Source of the DNA: Anthonomus grandis grandis
Lineage: Eukaryota; Arthropoda; Insecta; Coleoptera; Curculionidae
Direction: 5' to 3'
DNA: 64,000 nucleotides
Assembly (NCBI RefSeq): GCF_022605725.1
Contig: NC_065547.1
Location: 25,647,167-25,711,166, forward strand
Shown here: one piece after another, positions 44,940 through 56,797 of the stretch
Layout of the letters: every line of letters starts with the position of its first letter
Numbering within the stretch: position 1 is the stretch's first letter
Position numbers and translations under genes: made by a program
The notes under the pieces: generated by a model
What the model was told of the DNA's origin: nothing
Database searches by the model: none
What the model saw: the letters and a program-made list of their open reading frames with translations, nothing else

Positions 44940-46205
44940 AAAAATAAGAGTTTTGGTTAGTGGTAAAACTGTTTCGTAATTTTCGCATCACACCAAAAGT
45001 TCCAACCATAGGACTATAATAATTTATATTAAGTAATAAGAAAAAAGTTGCAAAGAATTTCTACACTCGCCACTAACTTGAAACTGAGATCTGATAAACT
45101 TACATAATTAATTATGGACGCCTATTTTCTGTTACTTTTATTGCATTTATGTTTGTTCCTAAGTTATTTATAGCTAATAGGCCTTTATACTTAGTACTCA
45201 TAATAATAACTAATAACTTGCCTTCCTTTTAAAAATTCAATGCTACTATGTGAGCCTAGCTGGAATAAACCACTTACTTAAAAGTCATACAAAGAAATAT
45301 TTACACATCCATTTTGGTATTATTCCAGCACTAAAATTCACTAATCTTTATTCTCTTCTTGATATGCGGATGATATAAGTGATGTTATTCTAGCTCCGCC
45401 ATATATGCACGGGCCGAGAGCTGCAAAGTAGTTAATACAAGAACGCCTTATCTTTGAGAGCACCCGAATGTCATATACTCATATCAACATAGCCTATATT
45501 TTTAATAATGCCTCCAATTGTTTTAGAGGTATTACTAAAATCCATCTCTCAAGAATTAATTTTAAAAATTCAATAAAAGTCAGTTTTTTTTTTTAATTTT
45601 GTTCATTATTGTTAAAAGAATTCAGGCATTAGTTGCACAAAAATATAAATAGGCAAATACATGGTTTAAAAAAATTGATGCTTGTAGATTGCTTGTTCAA
45701 CTAAAGATTAAAATCATTAAGAGTACGATCAATTACGCAATATGGAGAAAAAAATTTGATTATGTGAGCTTATTCACTAAAGTACTTGACCATTATAGAT
45801 TTGAAAAATTCTTGATACTGCCACAGGCCTTACCAGAATCTGAAAAGCTGATGAGGTCCTGAAATCTCGGTCCGAGAAATTTTTAATTTTTTTTTTTAAT
45901 AATGAGTGGCGCAATAAGTGTCATAAAAAAAGATCATTTTACTTTAAATAACAAAAAAAAAAACTTTACGAAAGTTTTATACTTTTTGTTTTCTTGTTCC
46001 ATAACTAAAACTTCAAAAGACACTTCTAAAGAAGTATCAAAAAAAGTATTATTCGATACATAAAACTATTTACTAGTGAACATACATATGGAACAATAAT
46101 TTAAGAACCAAAGATACCTCTGTTAAAATTATAAAAAGCAGTTGAATTATGTGGAGTTAATTGAAGCAGTTGAATTAACTGTGAACGAGCACTATAGTAG
46201 GTACA
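44940..46205. other. AT-rich intronic sequence
   Basis: Just after the hammerhead-like motif, 44985-45018 resembles 36067-36098 (accaaaggttccaacta-type words). Otherwise only the stray repeat unit near 45797 was noted. Confidence 0.35.
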
Positions 46206-46383
46206 TATAGAGTGTTTCAGGAGGAATTATGGATATTTTTAGATGTCGTAGTACCTATATTTCTAAATAAAAAAGTTCATATAAACATGTATCCTAATGT
46301 TAATAGTTGCTATGATACAGCTATTTGAAGTTGGTCTTGTATAGCAGAAGGAAATTGATCATACGTAATTAAGTAGACGGTGA

Positions 46384-47290
46384 ATGACAAATGTCATCAT
46401 GGATGACAGTTGTATTAAGCAGTTAGCATTTACAGTATTGTCGTTGCAAATTGTCAAAGTCTTAAGAATACCGCAAGTCTTTACGCACGCCGAATATGCC
46501 AATATGATGTTCATTTATAGTGCCTGCAACGAGAGTGCCGAAGCATCTTGTAGAGCATATGTCCGACGAATTCCGAACAGGCTATTACTGAGTACAAGAG
46601 TATTTACTCGTATCTTCGCCAAACTGCATGAGACTGGTAGTGTACCCAAACAGGTTTAAATCCGAACAAAATCAACAAAACATGGATGAATTAAAAGAGA
46701 TTCTTGAATCGGTGGAACGTAGTCCTGCGAGTACAGGGAGAATTGCTATACGTATCGGTGTTCCTCACGTAAAGATATGGCGAACATTACATGAGCAAGG
46801 TTTGCATCCATTTCATGTACAATGGGTACAACACCTGGAACCCAATGATTTCGCTTGTAGACTAGAATTTTGTTATTGGGTAAATGCTCGCCGACAATTA
46901 ATTTTATCATTACTATTCACTGATGAATTAATCTTGATTCGTGATGGTATTAATAACATCCATAACTGGCATCGGTGGTCTGATGAAAATCCTCATGCCG
47001 CTGCTGAATCGAATTTTCGATCCGTAATTGTATAGTGTGCAGAATTTTTGACTGAATGTTGCTTGGACCCCTTATATTACCACAGCGTCTTATAGCAGCC
47101 GGATATTTACATTTTCTACAAAACTATATGCCAATATTCCTTTGAATTCAAGAATGAATATGATTTTTCAGAATGACGGAGCTCCCGTACATTATAGCCG
47201 AAAAGTAAAATACTTGAATCAAACAGTAATCAAGTCGAGGTGGTCCCATCAATTGGCCAGGGACCAATCAATCAATCACATGATTTATTG
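46384..47290 (+). pseudogene. DUF4817-type mariner transposase, N-terminal part
   Basis: Order on the plus strand: FTHAEYANMMFIYSACNESA (DUF4817 domain, from about 46472), LHETGSVPK, a frameshift near 46650, STGRIAIRIGVPHVKIWRTL (second HTH), HPFHVQWVQHL, LLFTDELILI (first catalytic Asp), WSDENPHA, then stops, and MIFQNDGAPVHYSRKVKYL (second catalytic Asp, from 47158). The frame then reaches a relic of the NRWIGR-PINWPAR block, where the LINE interrupts. The rest continues at 48300. Confidence 0.85.
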
Positions 47291-47329
47291 TCAAAAAATT
47301 ACAAAATTTTGTAGACAAAGCTAATAAAA

Positions 47330-48297
47330 AAACATATAAGAACAAAACAAAACAAAACACACAAAATAAAAAAATAAATATACAAACAAAATAAATACAT
47401 GCAAAACTGTACAAAAACAATGTACCTGGTCAATATACATCATGATGTATAAAATGTCAATAAAAATAAACACAATAGTCAATAACAGTAAATTAATTAA
47501 ATACAGAATGAAAGTGCAATTTATTTACTAAAAAAAAAATAATATATTCTCTATTTTAAGATATAAAAAGAGCCAATGTGCATGTGATACCCAAAAAGTT
47601 ATCCTAGAAAAAAATCCTCCACTGCGTAAGGCTTTTTCCAGAAAGTAAGCCTTCAAAGCATTATGAAATCGAGGAAAAGAAGTAATTGATTTAATTTCCA
47701 AAGGCAAATGATGCATACTTTTTGGCTCTGTATAGAATAGAGCTTTTTACTAACTCGGGCCGAGGGGTTTGCAGATAAAGATCATGCACTGCGTTGCGAA
47801 GTGAACAATTGTGAGACGGTCTACTTGGCATTTCTGACTTATGTTTGCGTACTAAGCAAATAGATTCCAATATGAATAAAGATGGAAGAGTAAGTATCTT
47901 ATATTTTTTAAAGATTTCTTGACAGTGAGTTCTGCTATTAAGTCCAAGCAGATACCGAACTGCTCTCTTTTGGAGTTTAAAAATGCGCTCAAATTGAGTC
48001 ACACCGCATGTGCCCCAGAATGGAAGGGCGTAACGTAGATGTGACTCAAAAAGGGCATAATAAACTGTTCTTGATGTTTGAAAACTTAATTCTCTGGAAA
48101 CTGATCTTAAGGCAAAACATGCCGAACTTAATTTTTTATATAAGGCATCAATATGTAAATCCCATTTTAGGGAGTAGTCAACATTAAGTCCCAAGAACTT
48201 CACAGATTCAACGACGTCCAAACTGGTGTTGTTAAGTACAAAGGGTTGAATAGTAGTTTTATATGATAAGACTTTAGTTTTTGAGACACCAAGGTCG
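47330..48297 (-). mobile_element. 5'-truncated LINE nested in the mariner element
   Basis: The minus strand encodes the C-terminal third of a LINE ORF2: VSKTKVLSYKT, VESVKFLGLNVDYSLKWDLH, ACFALRSVSREL, ESHLRYALPFWGT, FKLQKRAVRYLLGL (48221-47691), then after a frameshift HHLPLEIKSITSFPRFHNAL (47716-47528). The 3' untranslated part ends in an aacaaaacaaaac-type repeat near 47340-47400. The frame is open for about 175 codons, so this insertion is younger than its host element. RT catalytic motifs lie upstream of the truncation and are absent. Confidence 0.85.
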
Positions 48298-48535
48298 CTT
48301 GACGTTACTCCCCTAGATTTTGGATTGAGATGGCTAAAAAATTAAATTTCTTAAGAGAAAGTAAATACGCGAGACGAGTTAATTCTTAAGATTATGTAGT
48401 CTGTTGCCTGAATCAAGGAATGTCAAGATGCCCTCCAAAGAACTACACTCGAAGGTATTCCTAGAGCCGAGAAGTGTATTAAAACTGGCGGTGGGATTTT
48501 CGAATCATTCTGCTGAACTATTAACAGCGAATTGA
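48298..48535 (+). pseudogene. Mariner transposase C-terminal part, beyond the LINE
   Basis: The plus strand resumes DVTPLDF (third catalytic Asp and the PLDF motif) directly after the LINE's truncated end, and later RAEKCIKTGGGIFESF, the usual end of these proteins. Stops and shifts separate the two. Confidence 0.65.
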
Positions 48536-48710
48536 AAGTTATTAAATAAACATTATTATGCTCTAACACTAGCTAGCTATTAAATTCAGATGGCTGTATC
48601 TCAGCAACTATTGAGATTAGGATACATGTTTATATTAACTTTTCTATTCAGAATTATGGAGATTACGACATACCAAACTATTCACTAGTCCTTCTGAAAC
48701 ACCCTGTATA

Positions 48711-49328
48711 TCTAATGTATCCATAATATATGAGGTACAAAATATCCTAATAAATACAAGGCCCAATGGAAAATATGGAAAATAGCTTAAACTCAAATTG
48801 CTCACCTAACTGCAACCGAACTCAACCTAACCCAGATGCATTATCCAGACAAAAACACGTATCAATTTTTGTGACATCAAAAATGTATTCTCCATAAAGA
48901 GATTTCTGAGTAAGGCGTAAAGATGATGAGAATTTCGATCTTATAAAGCGAATGTATGCTGCATAGTATTTTAATTCATATTGAACAAACATAACCTACA
49001 TTAATGCAATTCGCTTCATATTATGCAATTTTTTTAATTATTTATACAGTTAAATACAAGCAACCTAAAATAAGTAACTAATAAAATAAATAGCATATAC
49101 GTACTATTATAAATCAAAACCAAATGGTCCCTGCGAAAGTAATAATGCAATCAAAATAATTCTTGTACTAAGCATGAGATGGGTGTTAAAATATGGGATG
49201 CTCTGGTACCTAACCCTAGAGTGACGCAACGGAAAATCTAAATATATGGATATTCAGGTCGAAGCTTTTTCACCTTGGTTAGAGTCATTTATGATCCAAG
49301 CTGTATTAAGCATTTCGTTTTTAAGTTA
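48711..49328. other. AT-rich intronic sequence, nothing recognised
   Basis: No coding or repeat signal was identified between the two transposons. Confidence 0.4.
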
Positions 49329-50224
49329 TACAGGATATCCCTGAAGGGTCGTTTTTCGATAACTCAAATTTCACAAATGTTTATATTCAGAGCTTTTAGA
49401 TTTTTGGGGTTAACAAATTCAAATATATTAGATGTATATATCAAAGAGTGCCACAAGAAGGCATTCGAATACAGTTAAATGGCTAAAACGTTTTTGTGCC
49501 TCGGTGTATGTCACAGTTGGTAGAAAGTTACCTAGTTAAATGAAAAAAAAATTTTTAATATTTTTTTGCTTAAAAATAGTGTACTTTGTAGTTTTGCCCC
49601 TAAAGCAATAGTTTTCTAGAAAAAAGCATCTAATGATGCAAAGAACATACAGTGCTAGTTTTTATAGCGACTTATCTTCTATCGACTTATTTGTAACTAG
49701 ACTGTATCTAATCTAAATAAATAAGTCGATTTAACTAAACTTACCTTACTACTATAAGTACATATACGTTAATAATACCTAAAATTTAAGAAAGTAAAAA
49801 AAAATTAATGCGTTTTTTTCTAAAACTGTTGCTTTTAGCGACATTTACATATTTGTTTTATGCAAAACAGGTACAAAGAATATTCTTCCACCCAAAAGTG
49901 ACATACGCCGTGGCACAAAAAAAGGTTTTAGCGATTTAACTGTATTCTAATGCCCGCTTGTAGGGTCCTTCGGAAAATATACGTAAACCGTTAATAAATT
50001 TAAATTTCTCATCAAACTCTCATTTCTCATAAAACCTTAAATTAAAAAAAACGATACTTGAAAACATCAATCTAAAATATTAAGAAATTTACTTTACTGG
50101 TATTTATGTAATAAATATGTATCTCGGTTATTACGTTTCAACTAAGGCAAGTTAGGTTAAATCAACTTATTGTCACTTGTACTTACTGTATTTGGAAAAA
50201 CGTGATCTTTCAGAGCATCCTGTA
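49329..50224. repeat. Non-coding foldback (MITE-like) element
   Basis: The left end (tacaggatatccctgaagg) matches the right end read inward (tacaggatgctctgaaaga). A second, inner pair is stronger: 49452-49520 (cattcgaatacagttaaatg) against 49890-49965 (inward cattagaatacagttaaatc). The right arm is about 100 bp longer. No transposase is present. The left flank is TA; the right flank is not a clean TA. Confidence 0.6.
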
Positions 50225-52747
50225 TTTTAAGATAACTTTGTTAGCTTCTAACTTTGAATGAAAAAATCTGACTTTAAAGCAACAATAAATACCCCGCATT
50301 GGTTCCTAAGTATTAAATATTCTAATAAGGTAACAAATCACGAACAACTTAATTTCAAACGGAAAGTCATGCCAAACGTCTGTCCGGTAAAATTTGCAAC
50401 TGCAAATTCCTTCAGTGAGATAAATGCCCTGGAAACTTGGCGCTTTCTGTTGTCAGGGAGTTAAGCTAGCAACAACCGCAACCATTAATTTGTAAATGCT
50501 TTAGGAAACTTAAGTTCTAAATAACACTGGGTATTGCCCTCGAGATACAAGCAGCTTATTTTAAGCCTTTAGGGCACTTCGGTAAATTCTTTTTTGATAA
50601 TATTAATTTTGTACCTTCAAAATTCGTAAAAGAAGGGTGCCTTTACAAAACTTTTCATAATGTTCTTTATTTATATAATCCAAAAGCTATACCGTATTAA
50701 TATTTACATCGCCACATATAAAGAGAGCATTCATGGACATGGGTTACTTAGTGATATCGTATATTTAGGTCTACTAGGCGTGAATTAAGCATTATTTTTA
50801 GATTTAAAGTCTTGAACACTCTTAAAGTCTGGAAAACAAAGAATAAAGTTCAAATCAGATACCCTACATAAAAGATTTTCAAAGACAATATAATAGACAG
50901 CTAAGTCAAAGCATTCAGATTGCAAAATGGTGGATAATTTGTATCCAGTACCATTGATTTGTACGTGCCCAGTTTTTCAAGAAAAATGAAGTACGTATTC
51001 TATAGATAATTGAATATCTATAGAATATACACTTCTCAAGAGAACAAGAAAGCCAAGCTAAGCTACTTCTAATACATAACTTATTTTAGTAGACAATCCT
51101 GGTAAGAGACAAATAATAAAATCTCCCCTCATATCTCAGAATACTAAAACTACTGATATGTCATAGCTAGATTGAATGTCAAGTACTTATTTAGCATATT
51201 TTTTTCTTCCACCCACTTCAAGAGTCAGAATTCTCTTTAGAACTATGAATCTGTGAGGTCAGCTATTAACACATCTCTGGAAATTTCTTCACTTTCGTAC
51301 TATTTATTGTAGAGTTGATTGGAGTTGATAAGTGATGTGTGTCTGATGGTTAGAAAATTTAATACACTAGAATAAACATTGGCTATTTTGCATATAATAT
51401 ATGCTTGGTATTTTATGATGCCAATGGTTAATGAATTTAGACATGATCAATGATTATGACTAAATTTTAATAAAAAAAAATAAATTGATATAATAAATTA
51501 TTGCAATTAGTAGAAACTGAATTGTATTCTTTATTATAAAGTAAAATGAAGAGTGAAATTCGTTTAATAACCAAAATTCTTTTTTACTATTTTGATACTA
51601 ATCACTAATAATAATTAATATTTTTAATTTTGCGGCTTTGCCAGAACTGCAACGCTATAAATTTCGCCCGCAGATATTCTCTGCATTAAGGTATTTGCCA
51701 ACTGTACTCGTTATTTATGTTTGGATGGTGTACCTTTCTTTTTTTTCTTGCTTGGGAAAATTGATGGGGACTGACAGAAATGCCGTTGTTGATATTGACT
51801 GATAGAACATCATTTGTCATCATTTAATTTTGTTTTTCAATGTATGCTGAAAGCGTGGGTAAGGATTGTTTTAAGCATGCTATTTTGAAATTAATATTTT
51901 TCCTGAAAAGTTCTCTTTCTATATCGAGAGTAATGTATTAATTGATTTGCAGCAATTCCAGATTTCTGGTAAGGAAATGTGATTTTATTTATTATTATTA
52001 TTTTCTTGTATTGTCAATTTTTAGTCTTTAATAAAATAGTATGTATATTTCTGAAAAACATAGTTATAAAAGATTTTTTTCAATTTCCTTCTGTCACCAT
52101 TATAAGAAAAACATGGAGAGAAATATGCAATATAAATTTTATTAAGACTAAGCAATAGAATTTGTATGATCACTTCTTTCCAATAAACTTCAATAACACT
52201 GATTTTGCACTACCTATTTTTTTATTTTATTTCATGCTGGTATCATACCTCTTCCTGTGTTCACTGAGACGAGATATAGGTATAGAGACTAAGATAGCTG
52301 AGCATCCAGAATGGATGAGAGTTAATGTTTTTGTTAAGAGTTTCTTTCTATTTCATGTAGACATATGTCTTTCAATTAAGCTTTTTTTAATATTTTAGTT
52401 CCAAGATATGTTGGTATAGTATTTTAAGAGACCAACAAATATATACTATGTAAGTGATATATGTATACTATAATAAGTTGTTTTAATTTTCAAAAGATTT
52501 ATTTTGTTTTGTAAATAGATACTATCTATTATTATATACTGTTTCTTTAGATACTACTCTCTTATAGAATTCTTAATTAGTTTCTTTAGTACATATTAAA
52601 CAAGGATAATTCATCCTCTATTGAATCTACGTTTGTGTTAATAAAATAGGGATATTACTAACCTAATGGTAATGTCTTTAGATGTATGATAAGAAAATAG
52701 GACAAACATCTTTAAAACCTTTTCTAATCTGTTTGGATAATCTGGTA
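50225..52747. other. AT-rich intronic sequence
   Basis: No gene was found. A short inverted repeat (gtattctatagat and its complement) sits near 50994-51029. An open frame at 52162-52398 is rich in hydrophobic residues but has no recognisable domain or splice context. Confidence 0.4.
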
Positions 52748-53211
52748 TAGTTCAGTTCAGAGATCTATTAGAATCTTTGATGTGCCGCGAATAGTCCGTG
52801 TGCCGGTGTTGCTTGTATTGTCACATGACATGCATGTTTAAATTGCAAAATTTTATGTGGAAAGAGTCAGAAAGTCATATGCTAAGCGATATTTAATCAT
52901 TTCATTAAATAAATAAATGTTTTAAGCATTTTTTTAAGAATTTATTCATTTGATTCGTAAAATTTGACTACATGCGCCCACGTACTATTTTGTTAGACGC
53001 CTGACCCCAGTCACAGCCACTCAAGCGTAAAAAGATGCACAGGTCCGGCCTTAAAATTTATTTGTATTTAAAACTTTATTATTCGGGATTTTTGGGTTTA
53101 CTTTTATTAAGTTAGAAATTCAGGATAATTGATAGCAAGATAATATTTAATTTAAATATAAGATTTAAGCACGTAAAATGAGTTTAAAAAAAAAATTTAA
53201 TTTAATAAGTT
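52748..53211. repeat. Inverted single-ended copy of the 55160-57945 transposon
   Basis: Starts with tagttcagttcagagatcta and is the reverse complement of 56353-56797 plus the terminal bases at 57926-57945. Similarity is high by eye (a 66-base sample near 52800 shows two differences). It stops at 53211, where the two copies diverge. Together with the right-hand copy it encloses the netrin exon. Confidence 0.85.
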
Positions 53212-54514
53212 TATAGTGAAGAAATAGTCCATACTTGCAGTGGAGTCGTAGATTAAGGTAAAATAAAAATCCTTCCATAGTCTGTCTGAGAGATGGTGAA
53301 CTCTGGGAGAGAAGGTGAAATCCATCTAACGCTAGCTTCAAAAACATGCAAATATTTGTTTCAAAATGCATGTTGTTTGTCGCAAAATTTTAAAGTGTAC
53401 ATTGTTTAGCTGTTACAAAATACATTAAACATTAAAGAAAAATTCAGTGGATGAAGAAAAATATATATTGTAAGAAAAATTGGAAAATCGATTTGACCTG
53501 ATGGTCTGTCTGAGAGATGGTGAACTTAAATATGCCGATTTTTGTGATTTCACACCTCGCTTATGGCTTGCAGCTAAGCTTATTCTAGGCATTCAAGGTT
53601 CTAAGGTTTGATGGTAGTTTTTCTAGGTGTGTTGTGGTTCTCCTAATGCAACACCGATTGTCACTGCAATTTTTGAGGATTGATGAAAAATTATTAGTAT
53701 TTATTATTGTTTTACCCAGATTAAAAAATCTGATAAAAAGGCGAATCGATTTCTGTGACTTCAAGAAAGCGGTTTCAGATAAACTGTATGGATGACGAGT
53801 ATTCTGGCCTGGAATAAGTAAGGCGCGACGCAAGGATGTTTTGTATCGGTTTTGCTTAAATTGGATAAGCATAACCTACCTTAATATAATTCATACGTTG
53901 ATACTCTATGCTCTTAAACGTAATCAAATCAGATCAAATAAGAGAAAAACAAATCAAATAACAAATCAACAGAAAAACTGATACATCTTTAAATTTCATA
54001 AATAATAGTTGTACACCTAGATATATATCTGTGTCTGTACAAGTGATCATTACAGTAATCGCATATCCTCACTTATTATCACTATTATACATCACTTATT
54101 ATATTAATTTCCTAATCCTATTTTAACAACTATATAAGACTTATCTTTTAACAATTGATGACTTATACACCTAATTTGTTTAGTATAAACCTGAAAAGCA
54201 TTTTTATGACCTATTCAAGATGTTAGCAAACATATCAAAGTTCTGACTCAATTATAATGAAATTTTTTTATTAAATAGATTTTGGATGCGGATGAACCTA
54301 ATATTTGTTGCAAATCTTTGATTTCCCGTTTTGGTCAGAAAAGGGATTTTCAGACTCCGCAGACGTGCTTCTTGTACCTAAATTAGTAATAAAATAGTAA
54401 CTAAATAAGTACCTAAGAAAATCAATGCAAAATATTAGTATTCAACTGACTAAACACTAATTTTTATTATAAAGAAATTATTTTTCAAAGATTAACCATT
54501 TTTGTTTGTTTCAG
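53212..54514. other. Intron immediately upstream of the netrin exon
   Basis: The word ctgtctgagagatggtgaac occurs twice (53281-53300 and 53505-53524). A 95-codon minus frame at 53585-53872 has no recognisable domain. The 3' end holds the polypyrimidine tract and acceptor of the exon (tttgtttgtttcag ending at 54514). Confidence 0.5.
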
Positions 54515-54703
54515 CCTGTGAATGTAACCAACATGCGCGTAGATGCAGGTTTAACATGGAACTATACAAGTTATCCGGAAGGACTTCTGGTGGAGTCTGT
54601 CTGAAGTGCCGGCACTATACGGCGGGTCGGCATTGTCACTACTGCAGGGAGGGATATTATAGGGACCCCACCAAGTTAATAACCCACAGAAAAGCTTGTA
54701 AAC
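54515..54703 (+). CDS. Netrin, internal exon encoding the second laminin-type EGF (LE) domain
   Basis: Netrins are secreted laminin-related guidance cues for axons and migrating cells. The 189-nt exon begins after the acceptor tttgtttgtttcag and ends before the donor gtgagt. Read in the phase set by its two leading bases, it contains CECNQHARRCRFNMELYKLS, then SGGVCLKCRHYTAGRHCHYC, then REGYYRDPTKLI and HRKACK. These match the second LE domain of animal netrins nearly residue for residue, including the regularly spaced cysteines. Phase 1 at both ends makes it a symmetric exon. There are no stops or shifts. Neighbouring exons (domain VI, LE1, LE3, NTR) were not found, so introns are at least tens of kilobases upstream and over 9 kb downstream. 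Whether it is netrin A or B cannot be told. Confidence 0.93.
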
Positions 54704-55159
54704 GTGAGTATTTCCTTTGGTTGTTAAGATTTTCTTTAAAATGTTGTCTTAGTAAATAAATATTATGTGGTTAAGTTAGAAATTACTTAACATCGGGTTG
54801 TTGCAATGCAATTTGGTTACTTGAAATGTGATTTTAAGTGCGTGAGATATTTAAGAGACTATGGTCATCAAGGTATTATTATACAAAATGGCTGAAAAAT
54901 CTTGAGAATTATCTTCAGAAAATTGACGTTTTGTACACATTTATTTTTAGTGTTATTAGGTTTCTCATCCTCTTTTTTGGACTTTTATTTTTCTTCAACA
55001 TTTTTCATTAAAAATTTAATAATACTTTGATAAGTGTGACAATTTAAATTTCACTTTTAGATAATATTTTCATAAATTGTTTAAGATAGCAGAGAAAATA
55101 TGGAACATCATCATCTGAGTCCACCTAAATACCTATTTTCTAGTATTACAAAGTAAAGT
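54704..55159. other. Intron immediately downstream of the netrin exon
   Basis: AT-rich sequence between the donor site and the next transposon; nothing else recognised. Confidence 0.5.
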
Positions 55160-55889
55160 CCAGTTCAGAGATCTATTACAATCTTTGATGTGTCGCAGAT
55201 GCCGCACTAAATAGTCCATGCGTCTATGTCGTATTTATTTTCGCATGATATACATGTTTAAATGGCAAAATTTTATATAATTTATCTATGAAATCATTTT
55301 AAATATACGTAAAACCCCATGTTGTACATTTTTTTTTTTTTTTTCGAAAATGTCCATTTTTAACAAGAAAATAATATTAAAAAATTGATCGCGGACTGAA
55401 ATCCAAGCATTTTACAAAACATTTTAATCACTTGCAGCAGTCCCAGACTGTCACCTCTTTTTAGCTAGTCTATTAAACAAAGATAAAACACCAATCAATG
55501 CAATCTGGCGATTCCTACTTTAAGTTGTGCAAGTGATTGTGTATCTTTCTCTATCCCACTGGTTTTGAGGATTACGGGGCCGTACCCAGATACATTTTTG
55601 GGCTATTTTTGTATTATTTTCGTCGTGCTTTTAAAGAGATCTTTAAGGATGGGTCTATCGCCTTTAAAATAGTTGTTGGATGGGTCTATCACCTTTAATA
55701 GTTGGGAGGGGTGTCATGTGAGGTTATTATTATTTGATGTGTTTTGCCGGTTTTGCTTTTTTACACGTTTATTAAAGTGGAAAATTTAGAATTTGTATTT
55801 TAGTATTCGTAAAAGTTTTTTGCAGTTTCTAATGTGAGAAAGTGTGTTTTTTTATTTGTGTTTGTGGATTTGTTTTAATATTATACTTA

Positions 55890-56285
55890 AAGACCTTAAT
55901 ATGTTTCGACCCTGGGAAAATTCCCGGCTTATGGAGACCGTGGGTGCACAAAAAAGACAATAGTATTTGTGGTGAAAACAATAGGAGTGATCTGGACAGT
56001 GATTTAGACTTATATAGTTCTGATGGTTCATTTTCTAGTGTTGAGGAAGCAGAGGAAAAAGCCAGGGAAGTAAAAGCTACAGGGGAAAATCAAGGGGTTT
56101 TAAAACGTAATTGTTTAAGTACAGACGCCAAACAAATTTGTTTAAATGTCTATACCAATCTAAGGCATGATCCTCAGATCACAAATGATAATGAAGAAGA
56201 TGATAATGATGAAGATAAACCAAAACATTTTACCCTTTTGTGTCAAAAAGTAAATCTTTATTGCCTTAATCCACAGAATAAATGA
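55890..56285 (+). pseudogene. Transposase-like N-terminal fragment
   Basis: The open frame reads GLWRPWVHKKDN, an acidic Ser-rich stretch (DSDLDLYSSDGSFSSVEEAE), then LSTDAKQICLNVYTNLRHD. The last block resembles the opening of insect IS630/Tc1-related transposases of the type whose C-terminus occurs at 57406-57850 (the start of their DNA-binding domain), but the match is short. The frame ends at 56285 and no catalytic motif follows. A host exon is less likely given its position inside the transposon. Confidence 0.45.
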
Positions 56286-56797
56286 GTCTAAGTAATTCGT
56301 ACCACCTATTCTCTTATCACTTGTTATGAATATCCCACTGGTGGCGCTAAAAACTAAACTTATTAAATTAAAATTTTTGGTTAAACTGATTTTACGTACT
56401 TAAATCTTATAGTTAAATTAAATATAATCTTGCTATCAACTATTCTGAATTTCTAACTTAATAAAACTAAACCCAAAAATCCCGAATAATAAAGTTTTAA
56501 ATACAAATACATTTTAAGGCCGGACCTGTGCAACTTTTCGCGCTTGAGTGGCTGTGATTGAGGTCAGACGTCTAATAAAATAGTACGTGGGCGCATATAG
56601 TCAAATTTTAGAAATCAAATGTATAAATTCTTAAAAAAATGCTTATTTATTTAATGGAATGATTAAATATCGCTTAGAATATTAGTTTATGACTCTTTCC
56701 ACATAAAATTTTGCGATTTAAACATGCATGTCATGTAACAATACAAGCAACACCGGCACACGGACTATTTGCGGCACATCAAAGATTCTAAAGTAAA

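Larger units (their letters stand above)
46208..48708 (+). mobile_element. Mariner-type element split by a LINE
   Basis: The left end (tagagtgtttcaggagg) and the right end read inward (tacagggtgtttcagaagg) are inverted copies, flanked by TA at 46206-46207 and 48709-48710. Similarity continues inward for about 110 bp. The transposase is cut in two by about 970 bp of LINE sequence on the minus strand. Without that insertion the element would be about 1.5 kb. Confidence 0.85.

Noticed and set aside
53585..53872. 95-codon minus-strand frame near the netrin exon
   Set aside because: No family recognised; strand opposite to netrin; kept only as a remark.
54502..54759. An 85-codon frame running through the netrin exon
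   Set aside because: The frame extends beyond both splice sites; only 54515-54703 is the exon. The extra codons at each end are intron.
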